This document shows positions 1-8,586 of a DNA stretch of 64,000 nt, in pieces. The stretch's first letter is position 1; every line of letters starts with the position of its first letter. Below the pieces are notes generated by a model, which was not told where the DNA came from, ran no database searches, and saw only the letters and a program-made list of their open reading frames with translations. The translations under genes were made by a program, and so were the position numbers. Origin of the DNA: Terrimicrobium sacchariphilum (lineage in GTDB: Bacteria; Verrucomicrobiota; Verrucomicrobiia; Chthoniobacterales; Terrimicrobiaceae); NCBI RefSeq assembly GCF_001613545.1, contig NZ_BDCO01000002.1, positions 2,108,001 to 2,172,000 on the forward strand, given 5' to 3'.

Positions 1-2063
1 ATGCCCAAATCGGGGGGGTGATGTCCCGTGTAGCGAAGGATGGAAAGCCTGGGTGTTCCTCGGGCTTTGTCGTGATCTCCAATATGCTTTGCAGTGTGAG
101 CTTCCTCAAGTTGGATGGCGCGCCCAATAAAGTTGTCGTTGGGCGAATTTTCGACAAGGACGCTTGGACGTTTATTGAACAGATGTTCTCTGCCGAGATC
201 GGCTTTGGATCGTTTGGTGAACCTACAGCTGGTGTGATTTCTCCTGAAAATATCGTCGATCTTTTCAATAAGCAGGATGTCGTTATCAATGTGGAAAACA
301 GTGACAGAATCACTGGTATCCGTTTGCTGAGAGGTATTGACGGTACGCCTCTTGGCTACATCAAGGTCTCGCAAGGTCGTCCTTTACGGCAGGAGGGGCT
401 GCACGCCAGCAGTGTATTTTTGATCGGGATCTCTCTGGCGGGAAGCGCGCTGGTGGTTCTTGTGTGGATATTGCTGGATCGCACCATCTTGGCGAGAATC
501 AGTGACCTGACTCGAAAGCTGGAACTTGAAAAACGCTCCGGGCGCTTGCCTGTGCGACTCGAGTTTAAGGGCGATGATGAATTGGGCACGCTGGCCAGAA
601 GCATTGAGGATCTCGCCTCCAAGCTGGAACACTCTCAGGATCAGTATCGCGCCATCGTGGAAGATCAGGCGGAGTTGATTTGTCGATTTGACGAGAATTT
701 CACCCTTACTTTCGGCAATGAGGTTTTCTGTCGGTATCTGCTGAACGGCAGGGCGACCATTGCGGATACAGTTCTGCTTGAGGTCTTGCCCGACGATGTG
801 GCTGGTGAACTGAGGCGTGCTTTTGGGAGTCTCTCCAAGGACAGGCCGATGGTGATCCAAACGGTGGAGTTTTCCTTTCCTGATGGAAGGAACTCCATGT
901 GGTTGCGAACTACGCTCAGGCGGGGGTTTGACGATCACGGGCGCTCCCGCGGCGGCCAGTGGGTGGCCTCTGACGTAACCACTCAGGTTCTTGCGCAGAA
1001 ACAGGCTCTGGAAACGGAGCGGAGGTTTCGACGTCTCTTTGAGACTTCCTCCGACGGCATTCTGTTGATCGACGTCGGAACGATGTTTGTAACCGACATC
1101 AATACGAGTCTCTGTCGCATGCTATTCCTGGCGGGTAGTGATGTGCTGGGCAAGAGATTGCAGGAACTTCCGATCTTTGCTCCGTGCATGCCGCTTATCC
1201 GTGACGCGTCGGCTCAGCCGTCAAAGGAGGTCTACGGCGGCAGTAAACGGGAATGTCGCCTGGATCGTGTGGACGGGACATCGCTTCATGCTGAGGTGCG
1301 ATGCTCCAGTTATCTGGTGGGTGATCGCAACTACATCCAGCTGAATTTCCGCAACATCAGTGAACGGGTGGAGGGAGAACACCAGATGCGGCTTCTCTCC
1401 GCCAAGCTCCTGCGATTGCAGGATGAGGAGCGACGACGCATTGCTCGGGAGTTGCATGACTCCACGGCTCAGAATCTCTCGGCGCTCGAAATGAATATCA
1501 GCCTGCTGGAGCCGATTATTCAGCCGAAAAACGGTCGAGCCACCCGGATCATCAAGGAAACCCGGGAGATCGTGCAGGAGTGCTCAAAGGAATTGAGAAA
1601 TATCTCCTATTTGCTCCATCCACCGCTCATCGACGAGGTTGGGTTGGCCTTTGCTGTGAAGTGGTTTGTCGATGGATTCGCCAAGCGCACGGGAATGGCC
1701 GTGCACCTCGAGGTTGATCCGCTGTTTCCTCGTCTCGCGGCTGAGATTGAGATGCCGCTTTTCCGGGTGGTACAGGAGGCGATGACCAATGTGTACCGGC
1801 ACTCCCGGGCGGACGATGTCTGGATCACGCTGCACCATACGGAAAATGAGGTCTCGCTGGAAATCCGAGACAATGGAAGGGGCTTCCCCGATCCTGAAGT
1901 ACTCGAGGCCGGGGGCATGGGCGGCGGGGTCGGCTTGGCGGGAATGAGGGAGAGGTTGTCCAATCTCGGGGGCTCGCTGGATGTGGCCAGTTCATCATTT
2001 GGGGTTGTCGTAACCGCTACTCTGGGGCTTGATTCCAACCATGTCCGACCAACTGCCGATTAG
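1..2063 (+). CDS. Sensor histidine kinase, CHASE4-HAMP-PAS-PAS-HisKA_3-HATPase, 5' end cut by window
   Basis: Membrane sensor kinase that should phosphorylate the NarL-type regulator encoded next. The frame is open from base 1, so the start and first membrane helix probably lie upstream; the GTG/ATG at 18/21 is only the first visible start. Residues counted from base 18: about 1-120 resemble the second half of a periplasmic CHASE4 sensor domain, about 134-152 are a transmembrane helix, HAMP follows to about 205, then two PAS-like domains (about 210-330 and 340-465). The HisKA_3 domain carries the phospho-acceptor His in ARELHDS (about residue 480), and the ATPase domain has the N box (QEAMTNVYRHS) and DNGRGF/GVGLAGMRERL. 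The 3' end overlaps the regulator gene by 23 nt, so they are co-translated. Ligand unknown. Confidence 0.9.
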   Translation, partial: AQIGGVMSRVAKDGKPGCSSGFVVISNMLCSVSFLKLDGAPNKVVVGRIFDKDAWTFIEQMFSAEIGFGSFGEPTAGVISPENIVDLFNKQDVVINVENSDRITGIRLLRGIDGTPLGYIKVSQGRPLRQEGLHASSVFLIGISLAGSALVVLVWILLDRTILARISDLTRKLELEKRSGRLPVRLEFKGDDELGTLARSIEDLASKLEHSQDQYRAIVEDQAELICRFDENFTLTFGNEVFCRYLLNGRATIADTVLLEVLPDDVAGELRRAFGSLSKDRPMVIQTVEFSFPDGRNSMWLRTTLRRGFDDHGRSRGGQWVASDVTTQVLAQKQALETERRFRRLFETSSDGILLIDVGTMFVTDINTSLCRMLFLAGSDVLGKRLQELPIFAPCMPLIRDASAQPSKEVYGGSKRECRLDRVDGTSLHAEVRCSSYLVGDRNYIQLNFRNISERVEGEHQMRLLSAKLLRLQDEERRRIARELHDSTAQNLSALEMNISLLEPIIQPKNGRATRIIKETREIVQECSKELRNISYLLHPPLIDEVGLAFAVKWFVDGFAKRTGMAVHLEVDPLFPRLAAEIEMPLFRVVQEAMTNVYRHSRADDVWITLHHTENEVSLEIRDNGRGFPDPEVLEAGGMGGGVGLAGMRERLSNLGGSLDVASSSFGVVVTATLGLDSNHVRPTAD

Positions 2064-2703
2064 GATCGTCATCGCAGACGACCATGAAATCGTCCGCCAA
2101 GGGGTCCGCAATCTGATCGAGAGCGAACCGGACATGGAGCTATGCGGCGAGGCTACCATCGGTAGGGATGCCGTCGATATCGTTACGCAGACGACTCCCG
2201 ATGTGGTTGTGCTGGATATCAGCATGCCGGGTTTGAACGGAATCGAGGCGACACGACAGATTTTGAGGCAGTCGCCGAGGACGCGAGTGCTCATGTTTAC
2301 CATGCACGATGCGGAGCAGTTGGTGCTGGAGGTTTTTAATGCCGGGGCTCACGGCTACCTGCTCAAGTCCGACGCTGGCAGGCACCTCATCACGGCGATC
2401 CGTACAGTCGCGTCGGGTTCGCGCTATTTCAGCTCCAAGCTCTCGGAGGTCATCTTTGAGAGCTTTTTGCACAAGGATTTGCCGCACACGCCAGAAAGTA
2501 CTCAGCCCAAGCCGAGTTCCCGCGAGCGGGAGATCATTCAGCTCCTCGCGGAGGGCAAGAGTAACAAGGAGGTTGCTGCGGTCTTGGGGATCAGCGTCAA
2601 AACAGCGGAAACACATCGGGCCGCGGTGATGCGGAAGCTGGGGCTTCACTCGATCAGTGAGCTGGTTCGGTACGCCATCCGCAATAAAATCATCGAAGCG
2701 TGA
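2041..2703 (+). CDS. NarL/FixJ-type response regulator
   Basis: 220-residue two-domain regulator. The receiver domain has the acidic pocket (IADDHE), the phospho-acceptor Asp59 in VVVLDISMPG and a late conserved Lys (LLKSDA). The C-terminal LuxR-type HTH reads SSREREIIQLLAEGKSNKEV and then VKTAETHRAAVMRKLGLHS. I chose the ATG at 2041; an in-frame TTG at 2029 would add four residues. It overlaps the kinase stop by 23 nt, so the two form a cognate pair. The prepilin operon starts about 100 bp downstream on the same strand and is an obvious candidate target, but no binding site can be assigned from sequence alone. Confidence 0.93.
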   Translation: MSDQLPIRIVIADDHEIVRQGVRNLIESEPDMELCGEATIGRDAVDIVTQTTPDVVVLDISMPGLNGIEATRQILRQSPRTRVLMFTMHDAEQLVLEVFNAGAHGYLLKSDAGRHLITAIRTVASGSRYFSSKLSEVIFESFLHKDLPHTPESTQPKPSSREREIIQLLAEGKSNKEVAAVLGISVKTAETHRAAVMRKLGLHSISELVRYAIRNKIIEA

Positions 2704-2723
2704 TGCAACTGTTGCGTGAATCC

Positions 2724-2765
2724 CTACAGGGAATTCCTAAGAGGAATTGCGGGTTTCCTGCTGTA
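2724..2765 (+). promoter_or_regulatory. Dyad-rich segment between regulator and first prepilin gene
   Basis: A perfect 6-bp stem, ATTCCT-AAG-AGGAAT (2733-2747), sits inside a looser outer dyad formed by CTACAG (2724) and CTGTAG (2760). There is no U-tract after it, so it is not a clear intrinsic terminator. It could be an RNA hairpin in the leader of the prepilin operon or a protein site. A very similar 15-nt palindrome occurs after icd at 13720-13734. Function unknown. Confidence 0.3.
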
Positions 2766-2801
2766 GCGAAAGTGCGAACTTCTTGCCATGATAGGGATGC
2801 T

Positions 2802-3179
2802 ATGAAATCCAAGCATCTCTCGTCGGCTCAGGGCTTCAGCCTTGTGGAACTTCTCGTGGTTGTTGCAGTGATCGCGATCATTGCAGCTATTGCAATCCCG
2901 AATATCGCAAATATCACTTCGTCGGCTACGTCCGCCAAAGACCAGCGAAACGCGCAAAATATTGCGTCCGTGGCTTCCGCGGCCAGAGCGGCTGGAATAA
3001 CGAACCAGTGGACAACCACTCAGGGTGTAGTTGATAGTCTGGTTGCCGGCGTCAGCACGAACGGACTGAATTTTGGTATTTCGCCCCTTTCGGCCGCTGA
3101 GGTTACTGCAGCCGACAAATACCTCACTTATGGTGGCAATGGCCTGCCTTCGTATTCCACCTCGCCAAAGTCCAACTAG
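2802..3179 (+). CDS. Type IV pilin-like/pseudopilin protein 1
   Basis: 125 residues starting at the ATG at 2802, which has AGGG just upstream; the longer frame from 2700 has no convincing start. The N-terminus has a class III (prepilin peptidase) signal: short basic leader, cleavage after Gly in QGFSLVELLV, Glu at mature position 5, then a hydrophobic alpha-1 helix ending in AIAIPNI. The rest is small, Ala/Ser/Thr-rich and without Cys. First of four consecutive prepilin-like genes. Small size and lack of a disulphide loop fit a GspG/GspH-like pseudopilin or a minor pilin; I cannot say which filament it builds. Confidence 0.85.
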   Translation: MKSKHLSSAQGFSLVELLVVVAVIAIIAAIAIPNIANITSSATSAKDQRNAQNIASVASAARAAGITNQWTTTQGVVDSLVAGVSTNGLNFGISPLSAAEVTAADKYLTYGGNGLPSYSTSPKSN

Positions 3180-3202
3180 GAACTCCCTTAGGTAACGGTT
3201 GA

Positions 3203-3649
3203 ATGATGTTTCCCGATCGACATGATACTCGTAGTGGGAATACGGCATTCACCCTGATCGAACTCCTTGTCGTCATCGCCGTCATTGGAATCATGGCGGC
3301 GCTGATTGTGGCCTCGATAACCAACACCGCGCGGGATACCCACGCGGTGTTGGCTCGTCAACAGGCGGTAGTGGTGCAGGAGGCGCTTAATGCCTGGGTC
3401 GCGGCAGAGTCCAGCGGAACCAGGAGCCTCCAGGTCGCGCGGTCGAATTATAACGCCGCCGCGACGGGAGCGCAGAAGCTCGCGCTCATTCAGGACTATC
3501 TCGATAGCTCGACCCGGGGAAACCTGACTGCTGTCGGCAATTACATCCGCAGTGATTCCATGATCATGCAGGGGAATGCCTTGAGCTTCTCCACCTGGCC
3601 AGCCAATGGCTACCCGAGCGTTCAGCTCTCCACCTATTCCTCCCAATGA
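3203..3649 (+). CDS. Type IV pilin-like/pseudopilin protein 2
   Basis: 148 residues with a prepilin signal. The residue before the cleavage site appears to be Ala, not the usual Gly (NTAFTLIELLVV), with Glu5 kept and the hydrophobic helix continuing to about residue 38. The body has no recognisable domain. Tandem ATG codons at 3203 and 3206 are both possible starts, with only weak upstream complementarity to 16S rRNA. The stop overlaps the next prepilin start by 4 nt (ATGA), so they are translationally coupled. Confidence 0.83.
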   Translation: MMFPDRHDTRSGNTAFTLIELLVVIAVIGIMAALIVASITNTARDTHAVLARQQAVVVQEALNAWVAAESSGTRSLQVARSNYNAAATGAQKLALIQDYLDSSTRGNLTAVGNYIRSDSMIMQGNALSFSTWPANGYPSVQLSTYSSQ

Positions 3650-4038
3650 ATTTCCAGATCCGTCATCGCGGGTTTTCGCTCGTCGAGGTGCTGGCTGCTG
3701 TCGCCATCATCGGGATCATTACATTCCTTGCCATCCCCAATCTGATTCGTATCAAGGAGGACAGCGAAAAGAATCTCGCCATGGCACGAGCCGAGAGCCT
3801 GAACATGGCGATGGCAACCTATGTGCAGGCAGCCGGACAGTCTGCTGCGACCGCAAACTGGACCGGTGCAACCACGGATGACCAGCGGTACATCCAGCTC
3901 GCGCCGTATCTGGCCTTTGCTCCCGATACCTTGGATAACTACATGCCGCTGGGTTATACCGTTACCTTCCCAGCCACGTTGGTGCCGCTTTCCAAGGCGA
4001 CGCTAAAAGGCCCGGGCAACGCGGCTATCGCCTATTAG
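3646..4038 (+). CDS. Type IV pilin-like/pseudopilin protein 3
   Basis: 130 residues. A short basic leader (MNFQIRHRG) is followed by FSLVEVLAAVAIIGII, a class III signal with Gly at -1 and Glu at +5. The C-terminal half has aromatic-rich segments (YIQLAPYLAFAPDTLDNYMPLG is the densest stretch, at about residues 84-105). Starts inside the stop codon of the previous gene, so it is coupled to it. Third of four related but divergent prepilins, suggesting different positions in one filament or pseudopilus. Confidence 0.85.
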   Translation: MNFQIRHRGFSLVEVLAAVAIIGIITFLAIPNLIRIKEDSEKNLAMARAESLNMAMATYVQAAGQSAATANWTGATTDDQRYIQLAPYLAFAPDTLDNYMPLGYTVTFPATLVPLSKATLKGPGNAAIAY

Positions 4039-4047
4039 GAGTCAGAT

Positions 4048-4566
4048 ATGATGGCTGCTCTTCATCCCGTTGCACCTTGGGGGAAGAAGGGGCGATCGGG
4101 TTTTTCCCTAACGGAAGTAATAATCGTCATCGGAGCCATCGGCGTCCTGGCTGCAGTTTGCATTCCGATCATTGGCGGAGTGGCGACGCAGTCGAAAGCG
4201 GCGGTGGCGGAAAAGAACATGCGCTCGCTCAACGCAGCCGTTCAGAGTTTCAATCAAGCCAACTGGGAGTTGGTGTTAGCCCCCGAGGAGGGAACGGACG
4301 ATGAGCTTGCAATTTTCCTGTCGTTACAGTATAGAGACAGTGCCGTGTCGCGACAAGCGCCCGGTTCGCCGTATCTCAATCCGATGTTTGATTTTGTCCG
4401 CTCGAGCGATCCCCAAGATTATCGGGCCATCTGGAATGGCCGAATGTTCGAGATGGTGAATCCAAATGCAACAGGTGACGGTATCAATCTGATGCGTCTC
4501 GGAGAGATGGCGGGCGGCGGAGCCTCGTTCCCCAATGGCTATAGACCCGTAGGAGCACCCTGGTGA
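4048..4566 (+). CDS. Type IV pilin-like/pseudopilin protein 4
   Basis: 172 residues, the longest of the four. The ATG at 4048 is preceded by a good AGGAG at 4037-4041. The prepilin signal is RSGFSLTEVIIVIGAIGVLAA with Gly-1 and Glu5; a Cys lies just after the hydrophobic helix, which is unusual for this position. The C-terminal domain (from about residue 60) is unique among the four and could be a larger minor-pilin head. The stop overlaps the GTG start of the ATPase gene (GTGA). Confidence 0.85.
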   Translation: MMAALHPVAPWGKKGRSGFSLTEVIIVIGAIGVLAAVCIPIIGGVATQSKAAVAEKNMRSLNAAVQSFNQANWELVLAPEEGTDDELAIFLSLQYRDSAVSRQAPGSPYLNPMFDFVRSSDPQDYRAIWNGRMFEMVNPNATGDGINLMRLGEMAGGGASFPNGYRPVGAPW

Positions 4567-6848
4567 AAGAAAACGACTGGAGATTTTTGCAGGACGCGCT
4601 TCGTAGCTGTGGCTACGAGGTCGATGAGTCCGTGTCTCCAGGAGAGGAGCTCCACGTCGTACTCGCTCAGCGAAATGGCGTCCCGCCCGAGCAGGCACTC
4701 GAGTGGCTGGCCTCTCTTTTCCAGATTTTGCCGCTCGACCCGAACCGCACGGCTTGCTCGACTCAGGCTGAGGCGTTGTTCCGGCGGCTTGCGGTGGCGA
4801 CCGATGATTCGGAGCCGTGGTTGCCGCTGGGTACTGTCGGCCCTCTTTTGATTTGTGCGCATTACAATCCGGCCTGCTCGGAATTTTGGAAGATTCCCGC
4901 CGAGTTGCTCGTGCCGGTGCTGATTCCCAAGGCTAAATACGATACCTTGCGTCGGGATGTGTTTGACCGGGTGGCGACGAGTCCACTGGAAAACACCAAT
5001 CGCATCCGGTTTTCCGAACCTCTTCAGCCTGATCAGGGATACTCCGAGGTGCTCGGATGGATGCTCCGGGAGTTTCCGCTCGATGATGTCGAGGTCCGGG
5101 CAAAGCTTGAGCAGGAACGCCGTTCCCTCGCCGAGGGAGCGCACCATGACTACTCGGCCCTGAAGGGATTGCCCCGGCATTATGCCTGTACGGTGCATCA
5201 TCTTGCGACAGGTGAGCCGTGCTTCAACCCGGAGTATGCACCTTCCCAGACGATGTTCTCCGAGAACCTTCTCGAGAAGCATGCGGTTTATCCGATGTAT
5301 TGCGGGAGCAAGGTGGTCTATCTGCTCTCGGCAGAGAAAAACAATTTCGCCTTTGAGGACGAGTGGCTCTCCAGCGGGAATGAGGCGATCGATTTTCGGA
5401 CGATCTATGCGGATCGCGACACGATCATGGCGATCATCGCCAAGGAGCGCGGTCGGGTGGCGGCATCTGGTGCGGTCGAGATTTCCGGGGATCTCACGTA
5501 CTCGGACGTCGCAAACATCGTCGAGATCGACTTGCAGGAGGTGCAACGCATCAATCCCTCGAGCATCAATGTGACCTCTGAGCAGGTCGTCCATTGGGTG
5601 CTGTACCGCGCGATCACGGGACGCGCGAGCGATCTGCATATCGAGAAGTATTTCAACACAGCCCGATTCCGTGCGCGTATCGATGGCGAGATGAAGGTCA
5701 TTCACTCCTGTCCCGAGGAGATGCTGGCCCGTTTCATCAGCCTCATCAAAAACTACGCCAACATGGGCCAGCGCCGCCAGGATGCGCAGGACGCCCGGTT
5801 CTCGCTCATCCTGGGTAAAAAGCGCGTGGATTGCCGTGTGTCGGCTATTCCCTGCCGCAAGGATCTCCAGAAAATCACGATCCGCTTTCTCGACAAGGAT
5901 GGGGGCCTGAAGAAGCTCTCCGAGCTCAAGCTCTCGCCACGGCAGACGAAGCTGCTGACTGACGCGATGGGCCGCGACCAGGGGCTCATCCTCATCACCG
6001 GCCCGACCGGCAGCGGCAAGACGACTACGCTCTACGCTCTGCTCAACAGCATTAATAGCGAGAATATCAACATCCACACAGTGGAGGACCCGATCGAGTA
6101 CGAGATCGAAGGCATGAACCAGACGCAGACCGACCCGATCCATAATCTGGATTTCGCGGAAGGCCTGCGACGTCTGATGCGTGCCGATCCCGACGTGATT
6201 CTTATCGGTGAGTGTCGTGATAACGAAACGGCGATGGCAGCAATCAATGCCGCTCTCACAGGTCACCTCGTGCTGACCACACTGCACGCCAATGACTGCC
6301 TGCGCGCCGTGAGCCGGCTTATTTCCATGGGAGTGCCTGCTTATTTGCTGGCAGATTCACTCGCCCTTACCCAGGCCCAGCGTCTCGTGCGTCGTCTATG
6401 CACTTTCTGCAAAAGACCGACTCCGATCACTCCGGAGATCCAGGCGATTTTTGACGCCAACATGGTCCCGATCAAACCCGAGGTGACTTCGATCTATTCG
6501 AAGAACGGTTGCCCCGAGTGCAATGAGAGCGGGTACAGCGGACGTCTGGCTTTGATGGAACTCGTGGCTGTCGACCATGCGCTGGGCGATCTGATCTCCC
6601 GTAATGCTCCTCAGAGTCAGATGCGCCGTCTTGCCTTCCGGCAGGGGATGCTGACCCTGTATCAGGAGGGGCTCGTGCAGGTCCTCAATGGCAATACCTC
6701 CCTCGATGAGATTAGCTGCCTGAGCTACACCTCCATCACCGCTGAGAACCACGACGACGATCCGCCGGATGGCAAGATCGTGGGCATGCCTGTCCGCCGG
6801 GCTCCTGCCGTGGAAAACGAGGTGCTCGAGTCGAAGTTCGAAGCCTGA
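4563..6848 (+). CDS. GspE/PilB-family secretion or pilus assembly ATPase
   Basis: 761 residues, GTG start overlapping the previous stop by 4 nt. The cytoplasmic hexameric ATPase should power assembly of the filament made from the four upstream prepilins. The first 310 or so residues are a variable T2SSE_N-like region. The ATPase core has RASDLHIEKY, Walker A GPTGSGKT (about residue 480), the Asp box TVEDPIEYEI, Walker B ADPDVILIGECRD (about 540), the His box LTTLHAND, and a zinc-binding tetracysteine CTFC...CPEC (about 612-653). These fit GspE or PilB and not the retraction ATPase PilT. The last 45 residues are an extra acidic tail. No GspF/PilC platform, secretin or prepilin peptidase gene follows within this window. 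Confidence 0.92.
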   Translation: MKENDWRFLQDALRSCGYEVDESVSPGEELHVVLAQRNGVPPEQALEWLASLFQILPLDPNRTACSTQAEALFRRLAVATDDSEPWLPLGTVGPLLICAHYNPACSEFWKIPAELLVPVLIPKAKYDTLRRDVFDRVATSPLENTNRIRFSEPLQPDQGYSEVLGWMLREFPLDDVEVRAKLEQERRSLAEGAHHDYSALKGLPRHYACTVHHLATGEPCFNPEYAPSQTMFSENLLEKHAVYPMYCGSKVVYLLSAEKNNFAFEDEWLSSGNEAIDFRTIYADRDTIMAIIAKERGRVAASGAVEISGDLTYSDVANIVEIDLQEVQRINPSSINVTSEQVVHWVLYRAITGRASDLHIEKYFNTARFRARIDGEMKVIHSCPEEMLARFISLIKNYANMGQRRQDAQDARFSLILGKKRVDCRVSAIPCRKDLQKITIRFLDKDGGLKKLSELKLSPRQTKLLTDAMGRDQGLILITGPTGSGKTTTLYALLNSINSENINIHTVEDPIEYEIEGMNQTQTDPIHNLDFAEGLRRLMRADPDVILIGECRDNETAMAAINAALTGHLVLTTLHANDCLRAVSRLISMGVPAYLLADSLALTQAQRLVRRLCTFCKRPTPITPEIQAIFDANMVPIKPEVTSIYSKNGCPECNESGYSGRLALMELVAVDHALGDLISRNAPQSQMRRLAFRQGMLTLYQEGLVQVLNGNTSLDEISCLSYTSITAENHDDDPPDGKIVGMPVRRAPAVENEVLESKFEA

Positions 6849-6892
6849 GATTTCGGCTAGCCGCGTCGGTGACTGCCGCTATGTTGAGGCGC

Positions 6893-7543
6893 ATGCCGAA
6901 CGTAAAATCCCTCCTTTGGGTTTTTCTTATGGTCGTAATAGGAGGGATCGCCTTTGCCCAGAATCAACCTCAACCAACTGGTTGGGTCGTGGAGGATGAC
7001 TCGGTCGGCGTGGTTCAGCCGCCCGCCATCGTGGCGCCGCAGGCTCAGCCAGCGACTCCTGCACCGCCGCCGAAATGGGCCGTTGCCGCGATGTTGTCGC
7101 TCGATCCGAAATATGCCGGCGGTATCGTCGATGTGTCGGCTTCGGGCGGGACGCCGGAGCCGAAGCAGTGGATCATTCTCGCTCGGGATACGGCCGATCA
7201 AGGTGTGCTCCACCGCATCACAGTGGCCGAGGGGCAGGTTATTTCGGATGTGCCTTCCGTGAATCTGGTCGAGAGCATGCGCCAGCGGGTTGTGATCGCT
7301 CCTCAATCGGTGCAGGTGGACTCCGGCGATGCCTATCTGGTGGTCGAGCCGATCGCGGCAGCGAGCGGCAAGATCATCGGTCATGTGGATTACTCCCTGC
7401 ATCAGGAGGCTTCCGATGCAGGGTCGGTCTGGACCTTGAACTGCTTTGACCTCGACGGTGTCTACATCGGGAAGGTCAACCTGCTCGCCTCGACGGGAAA
7501 TGTCCTTTCTTCCTCGGGATTCAAGAGCGTACAGGGGAATTGA
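6893..7543 (+). CDS. Small exported protein, lineage-specific family (paralogue of the protein at 12267-12779)
   Basis: 216 residues from the ATG at 6893 (GAGG upstream); the ATG at 6881 is also possible. Begins with a Sec signal peptide (hydrophobic helix ending in GGIAFAQ), then a Pro/Ala-rich linker to about residue 60, then a globular domain. That domain aligns with the minus-strand protein at 12267-12779: GTPEPKQWIILARD against GTPNPPQWYITALN, and VWTLNCFDLDGVYIGKVNLLASTGNVLSS against LWSIWCYDKGGSYIGFLKLLATTGTVISS (stretches at the C-termini). Lies 44 bp after the secretion ATPase on the same strand. The 3' end overlaps the convergent dehydrogenase by 23 nt. No known family recognised. 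Confidence 0.8.
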   Translation: MPNVKSLLWVFLMVVIGGIAFAQNQPQPTGWVVEDDSVGVVQPPAIVAPQAQPATPAPPPKWAVAAMLSLDPKYAGGIVDVSASGGTPEPKQWIILARDTADQGVLHRITVAEGQVISDVPSVNLVESMRQRVVIAPQSVQVDSGDAYLVVEPIAAASGKIIGHVDYSLHQEASDAGSVWTLNCFDLDGVYIGKVNLLASTGNVLSSSGFKSVQGN

Positions 7544-8513
7544 CCACGTTGGAGGGAATTCCCGAAAGGAAGGCCTTCACATTGCCGACAAGTGCATCCA
7601 TCAGTCGCTGGCGGGCCTCGACGGAAGCCCAGGCGACATGCGGGGTAAGGACGGAACGCGGGGCAGAGATAAGCGGGCTTCCGTGCACGGGAGGTTCCGC
7701 GAGCAGGACGTCGCCTCCGTAGCCACCGAGCTGTCCCGCCTCGAGTGCTGCCGCCACGGCCTGCTCCTCGACCAAGGGACCGCGTCCTGTGTTGATGAGG
7801 AGCGCGGAGGGCTTCATTCCAGCCAGGGTCTTGGCGTTAATCAAATGATGCGTCTCGGGAGTGAGCGGGCAATGCAGGCTGACAACGTCCGCCCGGCGGA
7901 GCAGGTCCTCGGTCGAGACCCAGTCCACGGGAAAATCGACCTGTTTAGGTGACCGGGCGGTGGCGATGATTTTCATGCCAAAAGCGACGCCAATCCGAGC
8001 AACCGCCTGACCGATGGCTCCGAGACCCACGATGCCGAGAGTCTTGCCATCGAGTTCGTGCAGGGGAGCCACGGTGAAACAAAAATCGGGACAAGCTTGC
8101 CAGCGGCCAGATTTGACCTCCCGATCCAGTGGACCGACCTGCGAGCAGAGTTCCAGGATGAGCGCAAAGACATGCTGCGCGACCGACATGGTCGAGTAGC
8201 CGGGGACATTGGTAACGACGATGCCGTGCTCGCTGGCAGCTTTGAGGTCGACGATGTTGGTGCCCGTCGCCATCACTCCGATGTATTTCAGATGCGGCAG
8301 GCTGGAGATCGTTTCGCGGGAGAGTGGTGCTTTGTTTGTGAGTACGATCTCGGCGTCGGCGATGCGGGCGGGGATATCTGCGGGAGTGGAGCGTTCATGG
8401 ATCGTCAGGTCACCGAGGGTGGCCAGGGCATGCCACGAAGGATGGTCGGGGGAGGACTCTGCGGCGGGAAGCGGATTCAGTGTATAGCCATCGAGGACGA
8501 CGATCTTGGGCAT
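7521..8513 (-). CDS. D-2-hydroxyacid dehydrogenase (glycerate/hydroxypyruvate reductase type)
   Basis: 330 residues from the ATG at 8513; the frame runs further upstream but would overlap the divergent flavoprotein gene. NAD(P)-dependent interconversion of a 2-oxoacid and a D-2-hydroxyacid, most similar in layout to glyoxylate/hydroxypyruvate reductases. The Rossmann motif is GLGAIGQAVARIG; the catalytic triad is visible as Arg in INTGRGPLVEE, Glu in LLAEPPVHG and His in LTPHVAW. Divergent from a glycolate-oxidase-type gene with a 73-bp shared upstream region, which suggests joint work on glycolate/glyoxylate/glycerate. Exact substrate is inference. Confidence 0.9.
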   Translation of the reverse strand: MPKIVVLDGYTLNPLPAAESSPDHPSWHALATLGDLTIHERSTPADIPARIADAEIVLTNKAPLSRETISSLPHLKYIGVMATGTNIVDLKAASEHGIVVTNVPGYSTMSVAQHVFALILELCSQVGPLDREVKSGRWQACPDFCFTVAPLHELDGKTLGIVGLGAIGQAVARIGVAFGMKIIATARSPKQVDFPVDWVSTEDLLRRADVVSLHCPLTPETHHLINAKTLAGMKPSALLINTGRGPLVEEQAVAAALEAGQLGGYGGDVLLAEPPVHGSPLISAPRSVLTPHVAWASVEARQRLMDALVGNVKAFLSGIPSNVVNSPVRS

Positions 8514-8523
8514 GAGCAGTTGT

Positions 8524-8541
8524 AGATTGAGCGCAGATTGA
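8524..8541. promoter_or_regulatory. Direct heptamer repeat in the divergent hydroxyacid dehydrogenase/glcD-like promoter region
   Basis: AGATTGA occurs twice (8524-8530 and 8535-8541) with an 11-bp period, so both copies face the same side of the helix. It lies in the 73-bp intergenic space between two divergent genes of apparently linked metabolism. A plausible regulator site, with no known regulator gene beside it. Confidence 0.3.
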
Positions 8542-8586
8542 AAAGTGGAGCTTCGATCCGCAAGGGCAATCGTGTATGCTCGCGTA

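Noticed and set aside
4539-6287. 582-codon minus-strand open frame opposite the GspE/PilB-type gene
   Set aside because: Antisense shadow of a well-supported ATPase with intact motifs; composition is His/Arg/Asp-rich and matches nothing.
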